Counted from the stretch's first letter, positions 26,514 to 35,075 are shown. The stretch is DNA of 64,000 nt from Devosia sp. LC5 (GCF_000735585.1 NZ_JNNO01000014.1:1-64000), one strand, 5' to 3'. The notes: generated by a model not told the origin, from the letters alone. Numbers and translations are program-made.

Positions 26514-27617
26514 ATGACCACGCTCAATATCTCAGGCCTCAAGAAGTCCTTCGGCACGACTGACGTTCTCAAGGACATCAACATCGCCGTGGGCGATCGG
26601 GGGTTCCTCGTGCTTCTCGGCCCTTCCGGCTGTGGCAAGTCCACGCTGCTGAATGTGATTGCCGGCCTGGAGCAGGTATCTGGCGGGGGCATCACCATGG
26701 ACGGCCAGGAAATCACCCGGGTCGAGTCCAAGGATCGGGACATCGCAATGGTTTTCCAATCCTACGCGCTCTATCCGAGCATGACCGTCGAGCGGAACAT
26801 TACCTTTTCTCTCGAGGTTCGGGGGGTACCACGCGAACAACGGCGGCAGGCAGCCGCCGAGGTCGCTGAGTCCCTGCAGATCGCCCACCTTCTCGGGAGA
26901 AAGCCTTCCCAGCTCAGCGGCGGGCAACGGCAACGTGTTGCCATCGGGCGCGCACTTGTCCGGAGCCCCAAGGTGTTCCTGTTTGACGAACCGTTGTCGA
27001 ATTTGGACACACAATTGCGCCTGGAAACGCGCGCACTGATCAAACGTCTTCATCAACGCCTTGGCAGCACGTCGGTTTATGTTACCCATGACCAGTCCGA
27101 GGCTATGACGCTGGCGACACATATCGCCGTAATGTCGAAGGGGGAGGTTGCCCAGTTCGGCACGCCCGCCGAGATCTATTCCAAACCGGCCAACCTGTTC
27201 GTCGCCCGCTTCGTGGGCACCCCACCCATGAATTTCTTTCCTGCCTCCGTAACCGAGCGACAAGGGCAGCTCCTAGTCCATCTGGAGAATTGCGGCGCAA
27301 TTCCGCCTATGGACCTTAGCTCGCACGGCGCACTTCTGCATTCGGTGGGGCGAAAGCTGACCATCGGCGTTCGCCCCGACCAACTGGTTCTCGCAGAATC
27401 CGCTGAGGATGGCGACCCGGTGCTTGAAGCGATCGTTGACATAGTCGAGGACACTGGCACGGACATGTTTGTGTACCTCCGCTCCGGCAATCAGGAATTC
27501 ATCCTTCGCCAGCCTCCAGGCCTCCCCCCGAAATCGGGCGCAACCCTCCGCGTCGCCCTGCCGGTCACCAACATGCATTTCTTTGATACCGAACTGGGTG
27601 ACCGGCTCAGCGACTAA
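26514..27617 (+). CDS. sugar ABC transporter ATPase (UgpC/MsmK family)
   Basis: The 367-residue protein has Walker A GPSGCGKST (about 38-46), MVFQSYALYPSMTV (Q-loop), LSGGQRQR (about 135-142), Walker B VFLFDEPLSNLD and the His switch THDQ. The C-terminal MalK-type regulatory region includes FVGTPPMNFFPA and TIGVRPDQL. ATPases of this group often serve several sugar importers. It is the fourth gene of the operon; a 70-bp gap separates it from the creatinase-fold gene. Confidence 0.92.
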   Translation: MTTLNISGLKKSFGTTDVLKDINIAVGDRGFLVLLGPSGCGKSTLLNVIAGLEQVSGGGITMDGQEITRVESKDRDIAMVFQSYALYPSMTVERNITFSLEVRGVPREQRRQAAAEVAESLQIAHLLGRKPSQLSGGQRQRVAIGRALVRSPKVFLFDEPLSNLDTQLRLETRALIKRLHQRLGSTSVYVTHDQSEAMTLATHIAVMSKGEVAQFGTPAEIYSKPANLFVARFVGTPPMNFFPASVTERQGQLLVHLENCGAIPPMDLSSHGALLHSVGRKLTIGVRPDQLVLAESAEDGDPVLEAIVDIVEDTGTDMFVYLRSGNQEFILRQPPGLPPKSGATLRVALPVTNMHFFDTELGDRLSD

Positions 27618-27687
27618 AGCCGGGCGCGGCGATCGCGCGCTCCACCTTGACCCCGCCGGCGCCCCGGCCAAACTTGCGAGACCACCT

Positions 27688-29049
27688 ATGAGCCATCTGC
27701 AAAGTGTTACCATACCCGACTTCGGCGCCCCGTTGATAAGGCCCGAAATTCCCGCTGAAACGCTCGTTGATCGCTGCGACCGGCTCTATGAAAAGGCCGG
27801 CCTAACTTGGGTCTTTGTCTATGCCGACCGGGAGCACAATGCCAATATCCTGTTTCTTACCGGCTTTGACCCCCGCTTTGAGGAGGCGGTGCTGCTGCTC
27901 GGCCCCCAAGGTCGCCGCATAGTCATCACGGGGAATGAATCGGAGAGTTTCACCGCAATTTCGCCGCTGCCTGGTCTGGAGGTAATGCTCAGCCAGTCAA
28001 TGAGCCTGATGGCCCAGGACCGGTCGAAGAAACCTAACTTGGAAGCGGTCCTACGGGATGCCGGCATCAAGGCGGGCGATACGCTAGGCATTGTCGGCTG
28101 GAAGTATCTGGAGGCAGCAGAATGGGACGAGGTAGCGCCCGGCTATCTGGTGCCTCACTATATGGTTGTCGTACTCGCCCGCATTCTCGGTGGAGCCGAA
28201 GGGCTGAGCGACGAGACCGCATTGCTCATGCATCCCGCCCATGGATTGCGCTCGGTCGTTGATGCTGACCAGATTGCTGCCTTTGAATGGGCATCGACCC
28301 GTGCTTCAGCGTCGGTCTGGAGTGTTCTGTCAAAGGCCCGGCCTGGCCAGCGGGAAATCGAAGCAGCCGCCAACTTCCTCTACGCCGGCGAGCCTTTGAG
28401 CGCCCATTCCATGTTCGCGTCCGGCGATGCTACGCATGCCATTCATGGACTTAATAGCGCCGGCGCACGCGTGCTCGCCAAAGGCGACGGGGTCACGACG
28501 GCCGTTGGCTACTGGGGCGGCCTGAGCTCTCGCGCCGGGCTGCTCGACGATGCGGACGATGTGTTCGTAGGGATAACCGCGAGCTATTTCGATAGCCTCG
28601 TCACCTGGTACGAGACGGCCAAAATCGGGACAACCGGTGGCGAACTGCACGAAGCCGTCGTCGAAAAGCTCGCCGCTTCGGGGCTAAAATCGGCGCTCAA
28701 TCCTGGACACCTCGTCAGCTACGATGAATGGAGCCATTCTCCGGTCCGTCCAGGTTCGATCGAGACTCTGGTTTCCGGCATGGTGTTTCAGGTAGACGTC
28801 ATCCCAACACCTATGGCTGCGGGTAAGGCGCTGAATTGCGAGGACGCAGTCGCCATCGCTGACGTGGCACTTCGTGCTGAGCTCGCCGTGCGCCACCCTC
28901 AGACCTGGTCTCGGATCGAGGCGCGGCGTGCGTTCCTAAGAGACACCATAGGGGTAGCTCTAGGCGATCACCTGCTGCCGCTATCCAACATCCAGTTGTG
29001 CCTGCCGCCATTGTGGCTCAAGAGCGACCATCTCATCGTCCGCAGCTGA
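27688..29049 (+). CDS. creatinase/prolidase-fold (M24-like) protein with degenerate active site
   Basis: The 453-residue protein has a prolidase-like N-terminal domain (YEKAGLTWVFVYADREHNANILFLTGFDPRFEEAVLLLG) and a C-terminal pita-bread-like half (RASASVWSVLSKARPGQREIEAAANF...GMVFQVDVIPTP). None of the usual M24 metal ligands can be placed: the expected His block reads LNPGHLVSYDEWSH and the Glu block reads VFQVDVIP. So it is either a metal-free hydrolase like creatinase or a binding protein. The ATG at 27688 is chosen because the upstream extension lies within the ATPase gene. It is the last gene of the operon, followed by a terminator. Confidence 0.75.
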   Translation: MSHLQSVTIPDFGAPLIRPEIPAETLVDRCDRLYEKAGLTWVFVYADREHNANILFLTGFDPRFEEAVLLLGPQGRRIVITGNESESFTAISPLPGLEVMLSQSMSLMAQDRSKKPNLEAVLRDAGIKAGDTLGIVGWKYLEAAEWDEVAPGYLVPHYMVVVLARILGGAEGLSDETALLMHPAHGLRSVVDADQIAAFEWASTRASASVWSVLSKARPGQREIEAAANFLYAGEPLSAHSMFASGDATHAIHGLNSAGARVLAKGDGVTTAVGYWGGLSSRAGLLDDADDVFVGITASYFDSLVTWYETAKIGTTGGELHEAVVEKLAASGLKSALNPGHLVSYDEWSHSPVRPGSIETLVSGMVFQVDVIPTPMAAGKALNCEDAVAIADVALRAELAVRHPQTWSRIEARRAFLRDTIGVALGDHLLPLSNIQLCLPPLWLKSDHLIVRS

Positions 29050-29066
29050 CCCGCGCGAAGATATCT

Positions 29067-29100
29067 GGGCCGCCCCCGTGTGGGCGGTCCATCCTCTTTT
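29067..29100 (+). terminator. rho-independent terminator of the sugar ABC/M24 operon
   Basis: A 9-bp GC-rich stem (gggccgccc / gggcggtcc, one G-T pair) with a short loop is followed by atcctctttt. It starts 18 nt after the last stop of the operon. Confidence 0.75.
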
Positions 29101-29716
29101 CGCGAGTGCGTCGAGGAAAGGAAAGACTCCTACTCGGCAAGGGATGCCCCAGCCAGAAAGGTGACCAAGCCTGATCTGGCGAAATTTGCTGATCCTTCGG
29201 GCCGCTCGGGCATGCACCGGCTATTCGACGGCAGGTTTTCGGGCCTTCACCAAAGGAACAGTATTGCTAGTGAGTTGGCGCCACTGGAGAGTGTGGCCCG
29301 CTGCGACATGGTCGTGCTGGCCGTACCCCGGCAGACACAATGCCGGCCATGGCCGGCTTGCGTGATATGGCTGCTCAAAATCTTCAGAATGCCCACGGCG
29401 CCGCATCCAAGCATGGCAAGCGGCTCGTCAGAGTCGGAATTGCCATGGGGTTTCGGGCGAGCAATATTCGCCCCGGCACATGAAGGACGTCACCATCTGC
29501 GTCTGCGCAACGGGCCAACGGCTTCCTGCCGAGCTTCTGGTGGGAGGCAATAGTTGACACAACCCTAACACGTTGCTGCCGCAGAGCTCGTAACGGCGTT
29601 GCGTGACTGATCGGCAGCTATCCGACGGTCGGCGCCAAAAAGCGGCCTGTCTGGAATCGGCCCCATTTCTGCCGTTCATAAAGGGCCTAGACGGTCAATA
29701 TCGATCATTCATCGTC
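29101..29716. other. gene-poor junction region
   Basis: About 600 bp lie here with only weak short open frames (for example one at 29080-29553 and one on the other strand at 29428-29679). Neither shows a family, a ribosome-binding site or coding-like composition. It separates a catabolic operon from the AAA-protease module and looks like decayed DNA. Confidence 0.5.
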
Positions 29717-29971
29717 CTATGCCTTCAACCTCTTCTTGTAATCCTCGTCACTTCGTCGGGGTGGTGGTGATGGTGATGGTGTATCTGTCCGGCTTCGAAC
29801 GGGTGCCGGTCCCAACGGCCCGCCCAAGGCGCAATAGCCCTCGACGACCGCTTCAGTTCGTTCGATCAGTCGGCGGTACTCGCCGGGGTGATCGACCAGC
29901 CAGCCGGCGGTCGACCGGTCGAAGGGAACCCCGGTTTCGTCGATAATGACGATCTCTAGCGTGCTGATCAT
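29717..29971 (-). CDS. small hypothetical protein, last gene of the AAA-protease module
   Basis: I do not recognise this 84-residue protein. The sequence begins with a strand-rich segment (STLEIVIIDETGVPFDRSTAGWLVDHPGEYRRLIERTEAVVEGYCALGG) followed by a Pro/Ser-rich, then basic tail (SDEDYKKRLKA). The ATG at 29971 has a Shine-Dalgarno ggggag 9 nt upstream. It lies on the same strand as, and downstream of, six other genes of the module. Confidence 0.5.
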   Translation of the reverse strand: MISTLEIVIIDETGVPFDRSTAGWLVDHPGEYRRLIERTEAVVEGYCALGGPLGPAPVRSRTDTPSPSPPPRRSDEDYKKRLKA

Positions 29972-30054
29972 GGTGATCAACTCCCCTTGATGTTGAAGAT
30001 CTCAAGCCAGCCACCGAGGTCGGCGGCTGGCACGGTCGGCAAGATCGAGGTGGC

Positions 30055-30180
30055 CTACCTCCGGTGCTGGAACACATCGCACAGGCCGATATTCGGGTCG
30101 TGCCGGTGCGTACTCTCGATCTCCTCGCCGCCGCGCAGAAAATGCGTTGAAGTGCGCACAATGATCACTGCCTGCTGCAT
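30055..30180 (-). CDS. very small protein (41 residues) in the AAA-protease module
   Basis: A short frame starts with an ATG that overlaps the stop of the DUF6634-type gene by 16 nt. It encodes MQQAVIIVRTSTHFLRGGEE followed by IESTHRHDPNIGLCDVFQHRR. The clear strand-turn pattern and tight overlap with its neighbour favour a real gene, but it is too short to classify. Confidence 0.4.
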   Translation of the reverse strand: MQQAVIIVRTSTHFLRGGEEIESTHRHDPNIGLCDVFQHRR

Positions 30181-30506
30181 TGCTGAACCTCCCCGAGCCT
30201 GGGGCCGAGTCGATAGTAGCGGCTGACGGTTCGCACCCACCCGGCCTGCTCGTCGGCAGCGAGGATTGCCGAGGTGGTGATGCAGCCGTCCTGCAGCAGG
30301 GGATGGCCGCTGGCGAACCCGACCAGGCGCACCAGCCCGCCGGGCATGGGCTGGACGGCCCAGCCGGTCAGGAGCGGCGCATTGGCCAGTTCTGCCGCGC
30401 CCGGCACAGCCCCCGCCCTGATGCGGGCCGCCTCGCGCAACCCGGCGGCGACGGTTTCCCTGGGCAAGATACTTATGAGGACCTCCGGCGCTTGTGGTCG
30501 GGGCAT
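30165..30506 (-). CDS. DUF6634-type small protein
   Basis: This 113-residue protein resembles the DUF6634 family of alphaproteobacterial plasmids and islands. The centre GWAVQPMPGGLVRLVGFASGHPLLQDGCITTSAILA and the following DEQAGWVRTVSRYYRLG (about residues 45-100) are the recognisable part; function unknown. The ATG at 30506 has GGAG 8 nt upstream; a TTG five codons earlier is possible. It overlaps the 3' end of the zinc-finger-like gene upstream by 34 nt, so the module is tightly packed. Confidence 0.65.
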   Translation of the reverse strand: MPRPQAPEVLISILPRETVAAGLREAARIRAGAVPGAAELANAPLLTGWAVQPMPGGLVRLVGFASGHPLLQDGCITTSAILAADEQAGWVRTVSRYYRLGPRLGEVQQCSRQ

Positions 30507-31078
30507 TGGGTGCTCCACCAACCGTTTTGGCTCTGTTGTGATCCGGGGGCGCCGCAGGCTTCGCAGACATGCCCGGACAGATGCTCGGCGGCAGAGATGA
30601 CTGCATCACCAAGTTCGGGCAGGTCGCCATGCCAGTAGAAGCGAAGGGTGCCGTATTTTTCCTTGATCTGGTCCGGCGCCCAATTCCGGTCAGGCGCGAT
30701 TTCGTCGAGCCAGGTGAAGGTGGCATCGAGCAGATCGGTCCAACCTGGCAGGCATTCAAACCCGACAGTGGCTCGCTTGTGCGTCCGGTGCAGCGCCTGC
30801 AGGTCCACCTCAATCGGTGGCATGGCCAGTGGTATGAGCGGGGTGGCCCGCTGCCAGCGCAAACGCTGCATGCGCACCACCAGTTCGATGATGGTCTCGC
30901 GGCGGAATGGCGGCTTGCGGTGATAGGTGCTGCCGCCAATGGTGCTGGCCGGAATGCCAGGGATGATATGCACGTTCAGCGTTGTGGGCGAGGCGCCGGT
31001 AACGGCCAGTGTTGTCAGTGCCGGATCGCCATCGAGCGCAGCTTCGATCAGGTTTTGGGTTTCAGTCGCGATGGTCAC
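30473..31078 (-). CDS. hypothetical protein with C-terminal CxxCG zinc-finger-like motif
   Basis: The 201-residue protein belongs to a family seen in phage and plasmid genomes. Its core reads VGFECLPGWTDLLDATFTWL, then QIKEKYGTLRFYWHGD, then AEHLSGHVCEACGAPG and CPDHKRRR, so a KEKxGTLRFY block is followed by Cys-x2-Cys and Cys-x2-His ligands. The function of the family is not known to me. The start is taken as the GTG at 31078, which has a gagg sequence 6 nt upstream and overlaps the previous gene by 17 nt; ATG 31099 is the alternative. Confidence 0.6.
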   Translation of the reverse strand: MTIATETQNLIEAALDGDPALTTLAVTGASPTTLNVHIIPGIPASTIGGSTYHRKPPFRRETIIELVVRMQRLRWQRATPLIPLAMPPIEVDLQALHRTHKRATVGFECLPGWTDLLDATFTWLDEIAPDRNWAPDQIKEKYGTLRFYWHGDLPELGDAVISAAEHLSGHVCEACGAPGSQQSQNGWWSTQCPDHKRRRSS

Positions 31079-31325
31079 GGTCGGCCTCGTGGAGAACATC
31101 ATCGATGGCGGCGAGTGCAATCTCGATCAATGCGGCTTCGATCAGCGCCAGCCAGGGGCGGCCCCGGCCAATGGCCAGGGCCGCGCGGATATTGGAGATG
31201 GTCGGGCGCTGGTCGCAGGCGATGAGCGCCTCGCATTCGGGACCCTGTGGCAGGGTGCGGATACACAGGGTGATCGCATAGTCCCAGGCATGGGCAGCGA
31301 TACGGATCTGATCGGCCTTTTCCAT
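31062..31325 (-). CDS. small helical protein following the AAA+ protease
   Basis: This 87-residue, helix-rich protein (MEKADQIRIAAHAWDYAITL, later IGRGRPWLALIEAALIEIALAAIDDVLHEADRDHRD) has no recognised domain. Its ATG overlaps the stop of the AAA+ protease gene as ATGA, so the two are translationally coupled, which suggests a direct partner, adaptor or inhibitor of the protease. Confidence 0.65.
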   Translation of the reverse strand: MEKADQIRIAAHAWDYAITLCIRTLPQGPECEALIACDQRPTISNIRAALAIGRGRPWLALIEAALIEIALAAIDDVLHEADRDHRD

Positions 31326-33283
31326 CAGATCCTCCCTGCCACCGGAATATGGTCTTCGATGGCGTCGTCGGTCTTGTCAGGCTTTTCGGCCGTGGGACCG
31401 GCCTCGAGGATTTCGGCCAGCCTGTCGCCGATGATGACGCGCTCGACCTGCAGGATCTCGACCAGCCGGAAGATATCGGCCCGGCGCCGGCTGACGATTC
31501 TGACCGCCCGGTCGTGGAGGCGATCGAGTTCGGCCGCGATTGCCGTCCACAACGAGCCGTTGTTCCAGTGGCGCGGATCGATGTTCTGGACCGTCGTCAG
31601 GGGGCCATAAAGTCCCAGGTCGAGCATGGCGCTGCGCAGCACGGTGTTGGCGATCTCGAGGTCGGACTCCGCCCCGCTATTGGCGCCATCGCCCAGGGTA
31701 ACGTCAGCGGCGCGGCCGGCCAGCACCATGGTCACCAGATTCTCGACATCGCCCCGGGTGAGCACCCCGTCCTTGAGCTTTGGCTTGACCCAACCGCCCA
31801 TGGTGCCAGCACCCAGGATAGAAACCTCGAGGATCGGCAGGTTCAGCGTATGCGCCACCACGGCATGACCAGCTTCATGGATGGCGATGCCGCGATCGGT
31901 CTCCGGCGACCGTCCATTGGACGGTGCGATCAGATTCATGAGGTCGGCCAGCTCGAGCGGCCGATCCTCGGTTTTGGTCCTGGCATTGGCCGACCGGCAC
32001 CAGCTCTCGATCTGCGCGGGCGTCGCTTCCACGGCCAGCCGCGCCAGTGCTGCGATACCGCCGGCGTCAATCCTGTCGCCGATATAGGCCGCGAACATGC
32101 GGCGGCGATCATCGAAATCCGGGAGCAGGACAGACACCTTGTGCTCCAACCGCCCGGGGCGGATGAGCGCCTTATCCAGCTTGTCAAAATGGTTGGTGGC
32201 GCCGATCAGCAGGATGGGCTTGCCAAGCTTGCGCAGCCGGTCGATCTCGGTCAGCAGGAAAGTCACCACCGGCGTCCACCAGGAGGCATCGTCAGCGTCC
32301 ATGCTCGCCCGGTCGGGGATGGCGTCGATCTCGTCCAGCAGCCCAACCACGGGGTCATTCGACAGGGCGATGTCATCGAAGAACTTGCGGGCCGCGCGGA
32401 TGACATCACCCAGATGGCCGCCGGAATCGGCGAACCAGCTCCCCACCGACGTCGAGACGAGACGGTAGCCGGCCGAACGGGCCAGTGCTGCGGCAATGGT
32501 CGTTTTGCCGGTGCCGGGTGGTCCTTCAAGGCAGGCGAAGCGCAGCGCGGACGCATCGACCTTGCCATCGGTCACATGGCGCATGAGCGCCAGCGTTTCG
32601 AAAGCCCAGTCGGATGCCGCCCGGGTCATGGCCAGCTGTTCAAGCGGGACGGGGGCATCGCCCTCGTCCTGCTTCTGGCGTGCATTGGCGATGCGGCGCA
32701 GATTGAAGATGCAGTCCCGCGAGGACAGGCCCGGCCGGATGGCGACGGTCAGGTCGTGAATCGAGAGCCCCTCGACGTCGATCGGCAGCAGACCGCGGAC
32801 AGGCCGGCCGGTGACCATGCGGATGGTTTTGCGGATAATGGCAAGGTCCGGGTCCGGCACCGTGATGATGGCATCGGCGCCCGCGAGAGCCTCGGGGACA
32901 AGCACGCGCTCGGGATCCTGCGAGATCAGGATGACGCTGCGGCCCTTTTCGAGCAGGTCGAGTTCGGTGCGGCCCTGCGGTTCGTACCGGCCGCCGATTT
33001 TCTGCCGTTCGGTATAGGCCGCGACCATCGTCGACCGGTCTTGGCCGGACAGATAGCGCTCAAGCATGCCGGCGGAACTCTCCTCGGCAGTCCGGATCAC
33101 GACAAGACGGGGCCGGGCCTTGAGCAGGCGCTTGAGCGCAGGCGTGAGGGCGGCCTCGAGCATGCACTGGGCAAGGGCGTCGCTGGTCCGCTCGGCCAGC
33201 GGGGGAGGCGCGTTGTCCTCGATATGGGGTTCGTCGTCAGTTTCGGTATCAGGGGATGGGCTACGCAGGGAAGCAATGGACAT
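31325..33283 (-). CDS. soluble FtsH-like AAA+ ATPase / M41 zinc protease
   Basis: This 652-residue protein has an AAA+ module with Walker A GPPGTGKT (about 254-261), Walker B VVGLLDEID (about 307-315) and a second-region-of-homology ATNHFDKLDKALIRPGRLEH with arginine fingers. A C-terminal M41 peptidase domain follows, with HEAGH (about 466-470) and the third zinc ligand Asp in GAESDLEIAN (about 536). Unlike FtsH it has no membrane helices: the N-terminal ~230 residues are a soluble domain (RLVVIRTAEESSAG..., GRSVILISQDPE, ADAIITVPDPD) that looks like a degenerate nucleotide-binding or ssDNA/protein-recognition fold. The ATG at 33283 has Shine-Dalgarno ggagagg. It is likely an ATP-driven protease with a dedicated substrate or adaptor encoded next door. 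Confidence 0.88.
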   Translation of the reverse strand: MSIASLRSPSPDTETDDEPHIEDNAPPPLAERTSDALAQCMLEAALTPALKRLLKARPRLVVIRTAEESSAGMLERYLSGQDRSTMVAAYTERQKIGGRYEPQGRTELDLLEKGRSVILISQDPERVLVPEALAGADAIITVPDPDLAIIRKTIRMVTGRPVRGLLPIDVEGLSIHDLTVAIRPGLSSRDCIFNLRRIANARQKQDEGDAPVPLEQLAMTRAASDWAFETLALMRHVTDGKVDASALRFACLEGPPGTGKTTIAAALARSAGYRLVSTSVGSWFADSGGHLGDVIRAARKFFDDIALSNDPVVGLLDEIDAIPDRASMDADDASWWTPVVTFLLTEIDRLRKLGKPILLIGATNHFDKLDKALIRPGRLEHKVSVLLPDFDDRRRMFAAYIGDRIDAGGIAALARLAVEATPAQIESWCRSANARTKTEDRPLELADLMNLIAPSNGRSPETDRGIAIHEAGHAVVAHTLNLPILEVSILGAGTMGGWVKPKLKDGVLTRGDVENLVTMVLAGRAADVTLGDGANSGAESDLEIANTVLRSAMLDLGLYGPLTTVQNIDPRHWNNGSLWTAIAAELDRLHDRAVRIVSRRRADIFRLVEILQVERVIIGDRLAEILEAGPTAEKPDKTDDAIEDHIPVAGRI

Positions 33284-33363
33284 GTGACCTCTCCAGGCGG
33301 CGGCCAGGGGCCGCGCCACGTGTGAGATGAAGGAAGGGGATGAGGCGCGAGAAACAGACCGCG

Positions 33364-34578
33364 TTAGCGCGCCGGTGCGCTAAGGCCGGTATCGATCGGC
33401 TGCCAGCCGCCGCGGCCCTGGCCCTTGCTGCCCACGGTAAAATGCATGGCGGCAGAGGCCGAGGAAAAGACCATGTCGCGGCTCAGCACGTAAGAGGTCC
33501 CGTCATGGGCCAGCTCAAGAATGCCGGCATTATGCCAGGCGGCCCGCAAATAGCTCACCGAGGCATTGGCGCTGGCGACGCAATCAAGGCGGATGTCGGA
33601 GCCGCGCAACAAGACCCATTCGTCATCGGCGCGGCGGCAGGCCAGGGCCATGTGATCCTTGCCGAAAGACAGTTCCATCACCTCGCCTTCAGGAGCCTCA
33701 TCGAAGGCGCGCAGGGGCGCCAGGCGACCCGCTTCCGCGCGCGGACCGGCCAGCACCAAGCGCGGGCTGAGATTGACGAAAAGGTATCCTTCGCGTGCGA
33801 GGGCATGACAGGCCATGGCCGCGAAGAGGTTGAGCTCTTCATAGCGTTCCGGCGAAACCGCTGCACCATCCGGCGTGCCATTGACCAAGGCCACTTCCCG
33901 TGCTGCCGCGACGCGGCCATGGATGATGCGCTCGAGCACCAGGGCATCGGCCTCGCTCAACCCGTCATGGATATCGGTGATGGTGATAATCGCATCGACA
34001 TCGGCGATCGGCTGCGCGCCATTGGCCACACGGCGGCCCACTTCCGATCCCATGCCGACATAGGCCTGCGCACCGGACAGCAGGATATAGACACCGGGGC
34101 GGCGCAAGGACCCGGCACGACCCAATGCACGACGCGCGCTGCCCGAACTAACCAGGACGTTCGGCTGCAGGCTGGTGACAGAAAGGGCCACAATACCGTC
34201 TGGAAGGCCGCCCGGCGCTGGCAGGATACCACCTGGAGCAGCAGGCGTCGGGTCATCATCGGGATCGGTCAGCACCGTACGGGTAAGCATTGTGTGCTGG
34301 TCAAGCACGCCCGAGCGGAGATCGGCCTTGACGATCCCCGCAGAGATGAGCACCTGGATGGCACCGGCCGGATCAACATGGCCGTCCAGCGCGGCCATCA
34401 CGTCGCCGACACTGGCCGAGCCGGTCTCCTCGATCAGGCTCAGGATCATCACCTGATCGGTGGGGCTGACCAGGTCGTGCTGCACCAGTCCCGACGCGAT
34501 CGCGATCGGGCTGGTCGTGGCGGAAAGAAAATGGGGCTTGTTCGACGCCGCAGCGCCGCTAGAAGAAGGATAGGTCAT
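33364..34578 (-). CDS. GIY-YIG nuclease-domain protein with C-terminal DUF4357
   Basis: The 404-residue protein has a GIY-YIG-type core at about residues 160-220: GVYILLSG...AYVGMG, arginine in EVGRRVA, and the metal-binding Glu in LVLERIIHGRV. Residues about 310-395 match DUF4357, with LLRGSDIRL, LAHDGTSYVLSRDMVFSSASAAMHFTVG and a closing GRGGWQ. An N-terminal domain of about 80 residues (VSPTDQVMILSLIEETGSASVGDVMAALDG) looks like a winged helix. GIY-YIG-DUF4357 proteins occur in mobile-element and defence contexts. The first gene of the leftward module; the ATG at 34578 has Shine-Dalgarno agagg. The protease gene follows after 80 nt. Confidence 0.82.
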   Translation of the reverse strand: MTYPSSSGAAASNKPHFLSATTSPIAIASGLVQHDLVSPTDQVMILSLIEETGSASVGDVMAALDGHVDPAGAIQVLISAGIVKADLRSGVLDQHTMLTRTVLTDPDDDPTPAAPGGILPAPGGLPDGIVALSVTSLQPNVLVSSGSARRALGRAGSLRRPGVYILLSGAQAYVGMGSEVGRRVANGAQPIADVDAIITITDIHDGLSEADALVLERIIHGRVAAAREVALVNGTPDGAAVSPERYEELNLFAAMACHALAREGYLFVNLSPRLVLAGPRAEAGRLAPLRAFDEAPEGEVMELSFGKDHMALACRRADDEWVLLRGSDIRLDCVASANASVSYLRAAWHNAGILELAHDGTSYVLSRDMVFSSASAAMHFTVGSKGQGRGGWQPIDTGLSAPAR

Positions 34579-35045
34579 GTATGCCTCTGCTCGTACAGGG
34601 GTTATGTGGCTTAGGCTGACGACGGGTTTGCACACCTGTCGTCGGCCGCCCTTGCACAGGCGGCCCGCCGGCCAGTCAAGCCGGGAATCGACCTGACGCA
34701 ACCAAGATGCGGATTCCTCAGTCCGAAGACAAGGATCCGGGCCGACGTCCTCGATCGCATGGTTAATGGCTGATGGAACTGCTCGGCGTCGGACCGACGC
34801 GTGGAAGCAAAGTTGCCTCATCGGCATAAGATATTGCTGTTGATTGCCACTGAGAAGTGATGGAGTGGATGCCGTCGGGAGGGGGCATCCACTCCATCAA
34901 TTCTCGGCGAAAATCAACAATGTGGGCCCTTACTCGGCCTTTCGACCCCAATCCGCGTGCGAGTAGCGGAGCATCGCGTGTCGTCGGCGTGTCACAGTTA
35001 TAAGTAAAATGGTGGGGACGTTCGGTCCGTTTCAACCTTGAACTC
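34579..35045. other. gene-free region with a long hairpin, upstream of the AAA-protease module
   Basis: No credible coding frame is present; the frames at 34763-35047 (minus) and elsewhere lack support. The region holds the 82-nt hairpin described separately and ends at a palindrome. It would form the leader or promoter region of the leftward module. Confidence 0.55.
34838..34919. repeat. 82-nt long imperfect hairpin
   Basis: Three stacked stems are in register: tgttgatt (34838-34845) with aatcaaca (34912-34919); gagaa (34852-34856) with ttctc (34901-34905); and a 16-bp perfect stem 34858-34873 with 34884-34899, closed by a 10-nt loop. One G/A mismatch and one 6-nt partly paired internal loop interrupt it. 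This is far longer than a terminator and suggests a structured RNA, a MITE-like element or a cruciform-forming site. Confidence 0.9.
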
Positions 35046-35075
35046 AAGCCTGCACTAGTGCAGGCTTTTCTTTAT
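35046..35075. terminator. 22-bp perfect palindrome with T tract
   Basis: 35046-35067 is a perfect palindrome (stem aagcctgca, loop ctag) followed on the plus strand by tttctttatt, a classical terminator for rightward transcription. No rightward gene precedes it, which raises the possibility of a rightward non-coding transcript through the hairpin at 34838-34919. It also lies 5 nt past the stop of the leftward 75-residue gene and may serve both directions. Confidence 0.65.

Noticed and set aside
29080..29553. 157-residue plus-strand frame after the sugar ABC operon
   Set aside because: Starts inside the operon terminator, no Shine-Dalgarno and no recognisable family; treated as non-coding.
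31349..33325. 658-residue plus-strand frame opposite the AAA+ protease
   Set aside because: Antisense shadow; the minus strand has Walker, SRH and HEAGH motifs.
33340..34614. 424-residue plus-strand frame opposite the GIY-YIG gene
   Set aside because: Antisense shadow; the product is Arg/Gly/His-rich without domains.
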